From Mycobacterium sp. Root135 (GTDB lineage Bacteria > Actinomycetota > Actinomycetes > Mycobacteriales > Mycobacteriaceae), in contig NZ_LMEZ01000007.1 in assembly GCF_001426545.1 (NCBI RefSeq), positions 380,478 through 444,477 of the forward strand: a DNA stretch of 64,000 nt, written 5' to 3'. Shown in pieces: positions 15,937 through 25,038 of this stretch. A program made the translations under genes and the position numbers. Position 1 is the stretch's first letter. Each line of letters opens with the position of its first letter. The notes under the pieces were generated by a model. That model ran no database searches. It was not told where the DNA came from and saw only the letters and a list, made by a program, of their open reading frames with translations.

Positions 15937-17589
15937 GTGGCGTACGTGATCACGCAGAACTGCTGCAAGGACGCCAGCTGCGTTCCGGTATGCCCGGTGG
16001 ACTGCATCCGACCGGTCGGCGGCGCCGGAGAATTCACCGGCACCGAGATGCTCTACATCGATCCCGAGGCATGCATCGATTGCGGCGCGTGCATGGACGA
16101 GTGCCCGGTTGGCGCAGTCCACTACGAGGACGACCTCCCGGAGTCGTTGGCACGGTTCAAGGACATCAACGCCGCGTACTTCGAGCGTCACCCACTCGAA
16201 CCGGACACGTCGACGCCCGCACCCAAGCATCGTCCCGTGCCCGCGGGACGACTGCGGATCGCGATCGTCGGCGCCGGTCCCGCAGCGTGCTACGCCGCAA
16301 GTGACTTGATCGCAGTCGACGGCGTCGAGGTGGACCTCTTCGAGCGGTTGCCGACGCCGTACGGACTCATCCGGGCGGGCGTCGCCCCCGACCACCAGCA
16401 CACCAAGTCAGTCGTCGACGTCTTCCAACGCGCCTTCGCCTCACCGCGTTTCGGAACCCACTTCAACGTCGAGGTCGGCCGCGACGTCACCCACGACGAC
16501 CTGCTCGCCCACCATCACGCGGTGATCTACGCCGTCGGCGCCACCCGCACCCGTGATCTCGCAATACCCGGCGAAGACCTGCCGGGAAGTCATGCGGCGT
16601 CCGACTTCGTGGGCTGGTACAACGGCCATCCCGATCACGCCGGGCACGAGTTCGACCTGACCGGCAGTCGCGCCGTGCTCGTCGGCAACGGAAACGTCGC
16701 CGTCGACGTCGCCCGCATCCTGCTGGCCACCCCCGAACACCTCGCCTCCACCGACATCGCCCGTCACGCGATGGAGTCGTTGCGGCACAGCCAGATCGAC
16801 GAGGTGGTCATCATGGGACGACGGGGGTTGCGCCACGCCGCCTTCTCCGTCGGGGAGTTCTTGGCACTGGGGAATCTGGACGGGGTCGACGTCGTGATCG
16901 ACGGTGACGACGACTTCGAACCCAAGACGGACGACAGCGTCGAAACCACGACCAAGCTCGACATCGCCCGCGAGTACGCCGCTCGCCGGACGACACCGGG
17001 CAACAAGCGAATCGTGTTCCGCTTCCTGGCGTCTCCCGTCGACCTCGTCGGCGAACATCGCGTCGAGGGTCTTCACGTCGTCCACAACAGCTCGGGCGAG
17101 GACGGCGGTCTGGTGCTCGGAGATCCGGCCACCGACACCGAACTCGTCGAGACGGGTTTGGTATTGCGTTCAATCGGCTACCGCGGCTCCGAAATCGACG
17201 GCGTGGCGTGGGATTCGGCCGCCGGCGTCATTCCGAACGTGGCCGGTCGAGTCGTCGACGAGGAGCGCGCGCCGGTTCCCGGGGTGTACGTGACCGGGTG
17301 GATCAAACGGGGGCCGCGCGGGGTCATCGGCACCAACCGCACCTGCGCCGAGGAGACGGTCGCGTCCCTGCTCGCCGACTTCGACGACGGCCTGATGGAC
17401 CGAGAGGTCGGCAGCCGCCAAGACCTGCTGCGCACCATGGCCGACCGCGGCGCCAAACCGGTGACCTGGTCGGGCTGGCGATCCATCGACGCCGCCGAGC
17501 GCCAACTGGGTGAGGCGGAGTCACGGCCCAGGGTGAAGTTCGTCGACGTCGACGAGTTGCTTGCGACCGTGCGTGGGAACGCCACGTAA
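15937..17589 (+). CDS. fprB: Ferredoxin/ferredoxin-NADP reductase fusion (FprB type)
   Basis: A 550-residue two-domain redox enzyme. Residues 1-70 form a 7Fe-type ferredoxin with two Cys groups (CCKDASCVPVCPVDC and CIDCGACMDECP). From about residue 105 follows an adrenodoxin-reductase-like flavoprotein with the FAD motif IAIVGAGPAACYAA and the NADP motif LVGNGNVAVDVARIL. It moves electrons between NADPH and ferredoxins, for instance those feeding cytochromes P450. GTG 15937 is preceded by GAAAGG. Length and domain order match M. tuberculosis FprB (Rv0886). Confidence 0.93.
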   Translation: MAYVITQNCCKDASCVPVCPVDCIRPVGGAGEFTGTEMLYIDPEACIDCGACMDECPVGAVHYEDDLPESLARFKDINAAYFERHPLEPDTSTPAPKHRPVPAGRLRIAIVGAGPAACYAASDLIAVDGVEVDLFERLPTPYGLIRAGVAPDHQHTKSVVDVFQRAFASPRFGTHFNVEVGRDVTHDDLLAHHHAVIYAVGATRTRDLAIPGEDLPGSHAASDFVGWYNGHPDHAGHEFDLTGSRAVLVGNGNVAVDVARILLATPEHLASTDIARHAMESLRHSQIDEVVIMGRRGLRHAAFSVGEFLALGNLDGVDVVIDGDDDFEPKTDDSVETTTKLDIAREYAARRTTPGNKRIVFRFLASPVDLVGEHRVEGLHVVHNSSGEDGGLVLGDPATDTELVETGLVLRSIGYRGSEIDGVAWDSAAGVIPNVAGRVVDEERAPVPGVYVTGWIKRGPRGVIGTNRTCAEETVASLLADFDDGLMDREVGSRQDLLRTMADRGAKPVTWSGWRSIDAAERQLGEAESRPRVKFVDVDELLATVRGNAT

Positions 17590-17601
17590 CGTGAGCGCCG
17601 C

Positions 17602-18216
17602 CTAGGACCTGTGGTCGCCCTGCGCCGTGATGGCGCCGCCAAGCCAGCGTTTGACGAAGCGCCGCAACTCTTCTCGCGACCGTGCCGGCGGATTGGGCGC
17701 GACGAAGAACGAGAGCATGGTCCGCAGTGTGAATTCCACCAATTCCCCAAGGGCGGCGTCGTCGTAGCCGTATCGCGACCAGTCCACGTCGAAGCGGTTG
17801 ATCATCCTCATCCCGAAGTCCTGCGCCTCGTCGGACGCCACCTCGCCCGGCCGCGCACTTGCATACGACTCGGACAAGAGGATGGCCAGATGCGGGATGC
17901 GCACCACCTCCTGCAAGGTGAACATCACCCCCTCCGTCATCGCCTCTGCCGGGTCGGCGATTCCGCTCACGGCCTCGGCCAACCGATCCAGGAATCCGTC
18001 GACGGACGCCATTGCCGCGGCGCGCATCAGGGCATCGGCCGTCGGGAAGTACCGATACACCGTCTGCCGGATGACACCGAGCGAGGCGGCGACGTCGGCG
18101 ATGCTGATTCCTGAACCGGTTTCGGAGATGAGTTGCACTGCAGCGTCGACTATTCGCGCCGCCGCCTCCTCGTCACTGCGCGGCGGCTCGCCACCCCATC
18201 CGCGTCTACGCGCCAC
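17602..18216 (-). CDS. TetR-family transcriptional regulator
   Basis: A 204-residue regulator counted from GTG 18216. GGAAAGG upstream of that codon supports it over the in-frame ATG at 18258. The helix-turn-helix is clear (ISIADVAASLGVIRQTVYRYFPTADALM). The C-terminal part is helical, with an EELRRFVKRWLGG tail. It is divergent from the PF10118-type hydrolase gene, the usual arrangement for a TetR repressor and its target, with inverted repeats in the 118-bp gap. Confidence 0.88.
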   Translation of the reverse strand: MARRRGWGGEPPRSDEEAAARIVDAAVQLISETGSGISIADVAASLGVIRQTVYRYFPTADALMRAAAMASVDGFLDRLAEAVSGIADPAEAMTEGVMFTLQEVVRIPHLAILLSESYASARPGEVASDEAQDFGMRMINRFDVDWSRYGYDDAALGELVEFTLRTMLSFFVAPNPPARSREELRRFVKRWLGGAITAQGDHRS

Positions 18217-18289
18217 AGTCGCGCCTTTCCGCCGGCATGACGAAAGGGTATCGCCCATGGCGTTGACGCAAGGCCACCCTCAATGTCAA

Positions 18290-18315
18290 CATACACACAA
18301 TGAGTCATTTGTATG
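18290..18315. promoter_or_regulatory. Operator-like repeats between TetR and hydrolase genes
   Basis: CATACA (18290-18295) and TGTATG (18310-18315) form a 6-bp inverted repeat. It flanks the odd-length palindrome ATGAGTCAT (18300-18308). The element ends 20 bases before GTG 18335 in the divergent gap of a TetR/target pair. Confidence 0.5.
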
Positions 18316-18334
18316 ATTGCGATTGGATGCGCCC

Positions 18335-19285
18335 GTGACGGACCTTCAGGTACGAAAGATGCGGTTCGCGTTCGCCGACTACGACGTCCCCTTCCTCTGG
18401 AACGAGACGAATCCTGCGTTCTCGGCGATGGCGAACGCCGTGTCCTTTCTGGCCATCGCGTTCGAGAAGATGATCGTCAGCACGATGGCAGAGGCGAAGC
18501 CGCTGCTGACCGACCCGGTGATCGCCGAGGAGGCGGATGCCTTCGTGCGTCAAGAAGCCCAACACTCGATGGCCCACCGCCAGCACGCTCGCGGACTCAT
18601 AAAGGCCTACCCCGCACTCAAGGAAACCCTCGACGACGTCATCGCCGCATTCGACGATCTGGTCGCCAACAAGCCGTTGAAGTACCGACTGGCCTACACC
18701 GCCGATCTGGAGGCCACCTTCACCCCGGTCTTCAAACTGATGCTGGACAACGACGACACGTTGTTCGCGCCGGGTGACGACCGCGTGGCGTCATTGTTCC
18801 TGTGGCACTTCGTCGAAGAGGTCGAACACCGAAGCTCGGCGCTGATCATCTACAACGGCTTGGTCGACGATCCGTGGTACCGCGCCCGAGTGGCGCCGTC
18901 GATCTTCAAGCACGTCATGGACGTGGTGCGGATGGCGTGCGACGGGTTCAACAGGCACATTCCGCTGGAGGTGCGCAAGGTCGACGCCGTGTCGACCTTC
19001 GCCCTCGAGCGACGAAAGAACGCCGTGCTCAAGCGTTTCGGCCGCCGTCCCGACTATGGACCGTTTCAGAGCCCGTTTCCGCAGCTGGGAATGCGCGAAC
19101 AGCTCACTGCCCTGGCGGGTATCGTGCGCAGCCAGATTCCCGGCCACGATCCCAGCCACGAGAAGTTACCCGCGCTCGCCGCTGAATGGTTCACACGATA
19201 CGACGAGGGCTATGACGTGACGAAGTGGTACACCGCCGAGTCGGCCCCCGCCGGCACCGCCGGGAAGGCATCGGCCGATGTCTGA
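18335..19285 (+). CDS. Metal-dependent hydrolase-like protein (PF10118 type)
   Basis: A 316-residue soluble helical protein resembling the Pfam 'predicted metal-dependent hydrolase' family PF10118. Possible metal ligands lie in helices with EEADAFVRQEAQHSMAH and FVEEVEHRSS, a di-iron-like E...ExxH arrangement. GTG 18335 gives the family-type N-terminus; a TTG at 18317 is an alternative. Its stop overlaps the next gene's ATG by 8 bp, so the two form an operon, probably under the divergent TetR. Substrate unknown. Confidence 0.78.
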   Translation: MTDLQVRKMRFAFADYDVPFLWNETNPAFSAMANAVSFLAIAFEKMIVSTMAEAKPLLTDPVIAEEADAFVRQEAQHSMAHRQHARGLIKAYPALKETLDDVIAAFDDLVANKPLKYRLAYTADLEATFTPVFKLMLDNDDTLFAPGDDRVASLFLWHFVEEVEHRSSALIIYNGLVDDPWYRARVAPSIFKHVMDVVRMACDGFNRHIPLEVRKVDAVSTFALERRKNAVLKRFGRRPDYGPFQSPFPQLGMREQLTALAGIVRSQIPGHDPSHEKLPALAAEWFTRYDEGYDVTKWYTAESAPAGTAGKASADV

Positions 19286-20414
19286 CCTGTGCGCCCCGAC
19301 ATTCGCGGGTCTGACGGCGCGGTTGGGCTTTTCGTGTGACGACATGGGTGGTCTCGTCTCGTTTCGCAACCCGCTGAACTTGGAGAACTGGACCCTGCCG
19401 CTTCTCGAGATCACGGTGATCGCCGGCGCCGTCCTTGCCTTGGTGTACGCCGTCGTCCGCTGGCGCCGCCACGGCGACCCGACCAACCTGGTGCTGTGGT
19501 TTGGCGCCATTGCCTATCTGGTGATCATCGAGCCTCCGCTGTATTTCCCAGCCCAATTCGGGATCGGTGCCTACGTCGACACGATGTTCGCGCACAACGT
19601 CTTCACCGTCGACTTCCTGTGGGGTCGACTACCCCTCTACATCATCGCGATCTATCCGATGATGGCCACGGTTGCATACGAGATCGTCCGCACCCTCGGG
19701 GTGTTCCGCAGGCGAGGTGTCCTGGTCGGCGCAATCTGCGTGGGTTTCGTCCATCATGCGTTCTACGAGATATTCGACCACATCGGACCGCAATTGCGTT
19801 GGTGGGAATGGACTTTGGACCATCCGATGAACCAGCCGTTCTTCGACTCGGTGCCACTCCCCAGCGTCGTGGTGTTCGCCGCACTGTGGCCGATGTCGCT
19901 GGCCTTCTGCGTGCAGCTGTTCGTGGGCCGCCACGTCGACGCCGGGACGAACTTCACCGGGGTGCAGGTGCTTTGGCGGACCATCGTCGTCGGCGTACTG
20001 GCGTCCGTAGGCACCGCGGTGCTCCCGCTGCCCGCAACGCTGCTCGGCAAGCTCACCGGCAGTACGGACGTCGGCGGTGTCGTCTACGCCCTCGAACTCG
20101 TCACAGTCTGCGCGGTCGCAATACCCGTACTCGTCGGCCAGTGGCGCACCACCCGCCAGACCGGTGCGAGCTATGCCAACCCACTGATGCTCGGCTATGC
20201 CGCGGTGTATCTGGTCGTCATGGCGGTGCTGTGGGCGACGGCCTTGCCGGCATACTTCGGCGCCACCGGCGGGGTGACCACCCAGGGAGATCCGGTGGGC
20301 AGCCTCTGGTATTCGCTGCTGTGTCTCGTCGTCGCGGCTCTGTCGATCGCGGCCTGCCGGAGCGTGACGACGCGCGAACCGACGACGCCGGAGCCGTTGC
20401 TCGCCGCGGGCTGA
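19278..20414 (+). CDS. Polytopic membrane protein of unknown function
   Basis: A 378-residue membrane protein. I do not recognise the family beyond its frequent pairing with PF10118 proteins. About nine or ten hydrophobic helices are visible, with conserved-looking aromatic and acidic loops (DFLWGRLPLYI, HHAFYEIFDHIGP, RWWEWT). His and Glu residues in the third to fifth helices could bind metal. The ATG overlaps the preceding gene by 8 bp, so the two products probably act together, perhaps in modifying a membrane lipid or steroid; this is inference. Confidence 0.75.
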   Translation: MSDLCAPTFAGLTARLGFSCDDMGGLVSFRNPLNLENWTLPLLEITVIAGAVLALVYAVVRWRRHGDPTNLVLWFGAIAYLVIIEPPLYFPAQFGIGAYVDTMFAHNVFTVDFLWGRLPLYIIAIYPMMATVAYEIVRTLGVFRRRGVLVGAICVGFVHHAFYEIFDHIGPQLRWWEWTLDHPMNQPFFDSVPLPSVVVFAALWPMSLAFCVQLFVGRHVDAGTNFTGVQVLWRTIVVGVLASVGTAVLPLPATLLGKLTGSTDVGGVVYALELVTVCAVAIPVLVGQWRTTRQTGASYANPLMLGYAAVYLVVMAVLWATALPAYFGATGGVTTQGDPVGSLWYSLLCLVVAALSIAACRSVTTREPTTPEPLLAAG

Positions 20415-20415
20415 C

Positions 20416-20458
20416 TTCGGCGCGTTCCCGTTCGCTGAGCGGCTGGTAGCGCGCCGAA
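20416..20458. repeat. Inverted repeat TTCGGCGCG-N25-CGCGCCGAA
   Basis: Perfect 9-bp arms directly after the membrane-protein stop (20414). It could act as a hairpin terminator for that operon, although no T-run follows. The GGCGCG core is shared with the other dispersed palindromes at 38627 and 52975. Confidence 0.6.
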
Positions 20459-20508
20459 ATCGCGACGGCGACGGGTGTCGTGTCGGTGGGTGCGGGCACT
20501 ATGGCTAG

Positions 20509-23500
20509 ATGGCCCGCAAGTCCGCTGCACCGGCAGCACCGCTGGCCCGCTTCAGCGACCTGACGCGGGAGTGGTTCACCGGCACCTTCGCGGCACCGAC
20601 GGCTGCCCAGACCGAGGCCTGGGAGGCCATCGCCAACGGCGACAACACGCTGGTCATCGCCCCGACCGGGTCGGGCAAGACGCTCGCGGCGTTCCTCTGG
20701 GCCGTCGACCGGTTGGCCTCCGGTGAGCCACGGGACGCCAAGGCAGGCACCCGGGTGCTCTACATCTCGCCGCTCAAGGCGCTCGCCGTCGACGTCGAGC
20801 GCAACCTCAGCACCCCGCTGACGGGCATCGGCCGCGTCGCGGAACGCCGAGGAGAGGTCGCCCCGAGCATCAGCGTCGGGGTCCGCTCCGGCGACACCCC
20901 ACCCAATCGCCGCCGCGAGATGATCGCCCGGCCACCCGACATCCTCATCACCACGCCCGAGTCCCTCTTCCTCATGTTGACCTCGGCCGCCAGGGAGACC
21001 CTCACCGAGGTCGACACCGTGATCGTCGACGAGGTGCACGCCGTCGCGGCCACCAAGCGCGGCGCCCACCTCGCGCTGTCGCTCGAGCGGCTCGACCAGC
21101 TGATGGACCAGCCCGCCCAACGCATCGGGCTGTCGGCAACCGTCCGACCGCCCGAGGAGGTGGCCCGGTTTCTGTCCGGCCAAGCCCCCACCACCATCGT
21201 GGCGCCCATGGCCGCCAAGACCTTCGACCTGTCGGTTCAGGTGCCGGTGCCCGACATGGCCAACCTCGAGAACAACAGCATCTGGCCCGACGTCGAGGAA
21301 CGCATCGTCGACCTCATCGAATCGCATCGGTCCTCGATCGTGTTCGCCAACTCCCGGCGGCTCGCCGAGCGACTCACGGCCCGGCTCAACGAGATACACG
21401 CCGAGCGCCAGGGAACCGAGCTCGTCGAGACGCCCAACCCGAAGGTCGGCGGCGGCTTTCCCGCCCAGATGATGGGCAGCGGCGTGGCGAAGGGCGCCGC
21501 GCCGCTCCTGGCCAAGGCCCATCACGGATCCATCAGCAAGGAGCAGCGGGCGATCGTCGAGGACGATCTGAAGACCGGTCGGCTCAAGGCCGTGGTGGCC
21601 ACCTCCAGCCTCGAACTCGGCATCGACATGGGGGCCGTCGACCTCGTCATCCAAGTCGAGTCCCCGCCCTCGGTGGCCAGCGGGCTGCAGCGCATCGGCC
21701 GCGCGGGTCACCAGGTCGGCGAGATCTCCCAGGGCGTGCTGTTTCCGAAGCACCGCACCGACCTCATCGACTGCGCGGTGACGGTCCAGCGCATGCTCGC
21801 CGGTCAGATCGAGACCATGCGCGTGCCGACCAACCCGCTCGACATCCTCGCCCAGCACACCGTCGCGGCCGCCGCTCTCGAGCCGCTCGACGCCGACCGT
21901 TGGTTCGACGCGGTGCGGCGCAGTGCCCCGTTCGCCACGTTGCCGCGCAGCGCATTCGAGGCGACGCTGGACCTGCTGAGCGGCAAGTACCCCTCCACGG
22001 AGTTCGCCGAATTGCGCCCCCGGTTGGTCTACGACCGCGACGGCGGGACCCTCACCGCACGACCCGGTGCCCAGCGGCTCGCGGTGACTTCCGGCGGTGC
22101 CATCCCCGACCGCGGGATGTTCACCGTGTACCTGGCATCGTCAGCCGACACCGACAAGCCCTCCCGGGTGGGCGAACTCGACGAGGAGATGGTCTACGAG
22201 TCGCGGCCCGGCGACGTCATCTCATTGGGCGCCACCAGCTGGCGGATCACCGAGATCACCCACGACCGCGTGCTGGTGCTGCCCGCACCGGGACAACCCG
22301 CCCGGCTGCCGTTCTGGCGCGGCGACGGGGTTGGCCGACCCGCCGAGTTGGGTGCCGCGATCGGGGCGTTCACCGGCGAGCTGGCGAGCATGAACCGGGC
22401 GAAGTTCGACGAGCGCTGCGCCACAATGGGTTTCAACGACTTTGCGACGAACAACCTCTGGCAGCTGATCTTCGACCAGAAGGAGGCCACCGGCACCGTC
22501 CCCACCGACACCACGTTCGTCGTCGAACGCTTCCGCGACGAATTGGGCGACTGGCGAGTGATCCTGCACTCCCCCTACGGGTTGCGGGTGCACGGGCCGC
22601 TCGCGCTGGCGGTGGCACGACGGTTGCGAGAGCGCTACGGCATCGACGAGAAGCCGACGGCGTCTGACGACGGCATCATCGTGCGCCTGCCCGACACCGA
22701 GGACACCCCGCCGGGTGCCGAACTGTTCGTCTTCGACGCCGACGAGATCGACCCGATCGTCACCGACGAGGTGGGCGGCTCCGCGCTCTTCGCGTCGCGG
22801 TTCCGGGAATGTGCCGCCCGCGCGCTGCTGTTGCCGCGGCGCCACCCCGGCAAGCGGTCGCCGCTGTGGCATCAGCGCCAGCGCGCCGCGCAGCTGCTCG
22901 ACATCGCCCGCAAGTACCCCGACTTCCCGATCGTCCTGGAGACCGTCCGGGAATGCCTACAAGACGTGTACGACGTTCCGACGTTGCGCGAGTTGATGAA
23001 TCGCGTTGCGCAGCGGAGTATTCGCATACTCGAGGTCGAGACCGTCACGCCGTCTCCGTTCGCGGCGTCGCTGCTGTTCGGCTACGTCGGGGCCTTCATG
23101 TACGAAGGCGACAGTCCGCTGGCCGAGCGGCGCGCGGCAGCCCTGTCGCTGGACAGCACGCTGCTGGCCGAACTGCTCGGTCGCGTCGAGCTCCGCGAAC
23201 TCCTCGACCAGAAGGTCATCGAGTCGACCGTCGCCCAGTTGCAGCACCTTGCCGAGGACCGAAGGGTGCGCGACGCGGAGGGGGTGGCCGACCTGCTGCG
23301 ACTGCTCGGACCACTCACCGAAGCCGAAGTGGCTGAGCGGTCGACCGTCGACGACGTCGGTGGCTGGGTCGACGGCCTGCGGTCGGCCCGCCGCGCGTTG
23401 ACGGTGTCGTTCGCCGGCCAGACGTGGTGGGTGGCCGTCGAGGACATCGGCCTCTTGCGCGACGGCGTCGGCATCGCCGTGCCCGTCGGCATCCCGGCCA

Positions 23501-25038
23501 GTTTCACCGAGTCGGTCACCGATCCGCTCGGTGAACTCCTCGGTCGATACGCCCGCACGCGCGGCCCGTTCACGACCGCCGACGCCGCCGAGCGCTTCGG
23601 GTTGGGTCTGCGGGTGACGGCCGACGTGCTCGGCCGGATGTCGTCGGACCGACGACTGGTGCGCGGCGAGTTCACCACCTCCGTTCCCGTCGACACCGAA
23701 CAGTGGTGCGACGCCGACGTTCTCAAGATCCTGCGGAGACGGTCGCTTGCTGCCCTTCGGGCGCAGGTCGAACCGGTCAGCACGGCGGCGTACGCCAGAT
23801 TCCTGCCAGCCTGGCAGCAGGTGGGCGTCGAGAAGAGCACGGGGATCGACGGTTTGGCGTCGGTGATCGAGCAGCTGTCCGGGGTGCCGATCCCCGCGTC
23901 GGCGATCGAACCGTTGGTGTTCGGGCAGCGGGTCCGCAACTACCAACCCGCGATGCTCGACGAGCTGCTCGCCGCAGGCGAGGTGACGTGGTCGGGCGCC
24001 GGTTCGATCAGCAGCGGCGACGGTTGGATCGCGTTTCACAGCGCCGACACGGCACCGCTGACGCTCGGCGCTCCAGCCGACTTCGAGCTGACCGACGTGC
24101 ACCGCGAGGTCCTCGACACCCTCGGCAACGGCGGTGCGTACTTCTTCCGCCAGCTCACCGGTGGCGCTTCGGAGGCCGACACGAAAGCCGCACTCTGGGA
24201 ACTGATCTGGGCGGGCCGGGTCACCGGTGACACGTTTGCCCCCGTGCGCGCCCTGCTCGCGGGATCGGGAAAACGGGGCGGCACCCATCGGCAGCGCCAG
24301 CGTCCGCCGCGGTTGAGCCGCTACAGCGTCGCCCACGCCCAGACCCGCACCACCGACGCGACCGTCGCCGGCCGCTGGTCGGCGTTGCCGCACCCCGAGC
24401 CCGACTCGACCATCCGGGCACACTTCACCGCCGAGCTCCTCCTCAACCGGTACGGCGTGCTGACCAAGGGCGCGTCGGAGGGGACACCCGGCGGGTTCGC
24501 CATGTTGTACAAGGTGCTCACCGCCCTCGAGGACGTGGGGCGGTGCCAGCGCGGCTACTTCGTGGAATCCCTTGGTGGCGCTCAGTTCGCGGTGGCTTCC
24601 ACTGTCGACCGACTGCGCACCTACCTCGACGACCTGGACCGCCAGCGTCGCGATTATCACGCGGTGGTGCTGGCGGCCGCCGACCCCGCCAACCCGTACG
24701 GAGCCGCGCTGCCGTGGCCCACCGAGGCGGACACCGGCCACCGACCCGGGCGCAAGGCGGGCGCGCTGGTCGTGCTCGTCGACGGGGAGTTGACCTGGTT
24801 CCTCGAGCGGGGCGGCCGGTCGCTGCTGGCCTTCTCACCGGATGCGGAGGCGCATGCCGCCGCGGCGACCGCACTGGTGGAACTGGTGGGTGCCGGGCGG
24901 CTTCAGTCGCTTCTCGTCGAGCGCATCAACGGCGTTCCGGTGCTGGAGACCGGTGCGGGCGCTGAGCACGTCGCGGTCCAGGACGCGTTGACCGGCAGCG
25001 GCTTCTCCCGCACCCCGCGAGGGCTACGACTGCGCTGA
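20509..25038 (+). CDS. lhr: Lhr-type ATP-dependent helicase
   Basis: Large helicase of 1509 residues, the full length of mycobacterial Lhr (Rv3296 homologue). It is a 3'-5' ssDNA translocase that unwinds RNA:DNA hybrids and takes part in DNA repair. Seen: Walker A APTGSGKT (51-58), DEVH box (174-177), the SAT motif, motif VI in QRIGRAGHQVG near residue 400, then a winged-helix region and the long C-terminal domain typical of Lhr. Low-complexity basic residues occur near residue 1255 (GKRGGTHRQRQR). The 3' end overlaps the convergent MFS gene by 15 bp. In M. tuberculosis the next gene is nei; here 13 kb intervenes. Confidence 0.96.
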   Translation: MARKSAAPAAPLARFSDLTREWFTGTFAAPTAAQTEAWEAIANGDNTLVIAPTGSGKTLAAFLWAVDRLASGEPRDAKAGTRVLYISPLKALAVDVERNLSTPLTGIGRVAERRGEVAPSISVGVRSGDTPPNRRREMIARPPDILITTPESLFLMLTSAARETLTEVDTVIVDEVHAVAATKRGAHLALSLERLDQLMDQPAQRIGLSATVRPPEEVARFLSGQAPTTIVAPMAAKTFDLSVQVPVPDMANLENNSIWPDVEERIVDLIESHRSSIVFANSRRLAERLTARLNEIHAERQGTELVETPNPKVGGGFPAQMMGSGVAKGAAPLLAKAHHGSISKEQRAIVEDDLKTGRLKAVVATSSLELGIDMGAVDLVIQVESPPSVASGLQRIGRAGHQVGEISQGVLFPKHRTDLIDCAVTVQRMLAGQIETMRVPTNPLDILAQHTVAAAALEPLDADRWFDAVRRSAPFATLPRSAFEATLDLLSGKYPSTEFAELRPRLVYDRDGGTLTARPGAQRLAVTSGGAIPDRGMFTVYLASSADTDKPSRVGELDEEMVYESRPGDVISLGATSWRITEITHDRVLVLPAPGQPARLPFWRGDGVGRPAELGAAIGAFTGELASMNRAKFDERCATMGFNDFATNNLWQLIFDQKEATGTVPTDTTFVVERFRDELGDWRVILHSPYGLRVHGPLALAVARRLRERYGIDEKPTASDDGIIVRLPDTEDTPPGAELFVFDADEIDPIVTDEVGGSALFASRFRECAARALLLPRRHPGKRSPLWHQRQRAAQLLDIARKYPDFPIVLETVRECLQDVYDVPTLRELMNRVAQRSIRILEVETVTPSPFAASLLFGYVGAFMYEGDSPLAERRAAALSLDSTLLAELLGRVELRELLDQKVIESTVAQLQHLAEDRRVRDAEGVADLLRLLGPLTEAEVAERSTVDDVGGWVDGLRSARRALTVSFAGQTWWVAVEDIGLLRDGVGIAVPVGIPASFTESVTDPLGELLGRYARTRGPFTTADAAERFGLGLRVTADVLGRMSSDRRLVRGEFTTSVPVDTEQWCDADVLKILRRRSLAALRAQVEPVSTAAYARFLPAWQQVGVEKSTGIDGLASVIEQLSGVPIPASAIEPLVFGQRVRNYQPAMLDELLAAGEVTWSGAGSISSGDGWIAFHSADTAPLTLGAPADFELTDVHREVLDTLGNGGAYFFRQLTGGASEADTKAALWELIWAGRVTGDTFAPVRALLAGSGKRGGTHRQRQRPPRLSRYSVAHAQTRTTDATVAGRWSALPHPEPDSTIRAHFTAELLLNRYGVLTKGASEGTPGGFAMLYKVLTALEDVGRCQRGYFVESLGGAQFAVASTVDRLRTYLDDLDRQRRDYHAVVLAAADPANPYGAALPWPTEADTGHRPGRKAGALVVLVDGELTWFLERGGRSLLAFSPDAEAHAAAATALVELVGAGRLQSLLVERINGVPVLETGAGAEHVAVQDALTGSGFSRTPRGLRLR

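Noticed and set aside
22957..24741. 594-codon minus-strand frame inside lhr
   Set aside because: Antisense to conserved Lhr sequence, with no recognisable domain or RBS.
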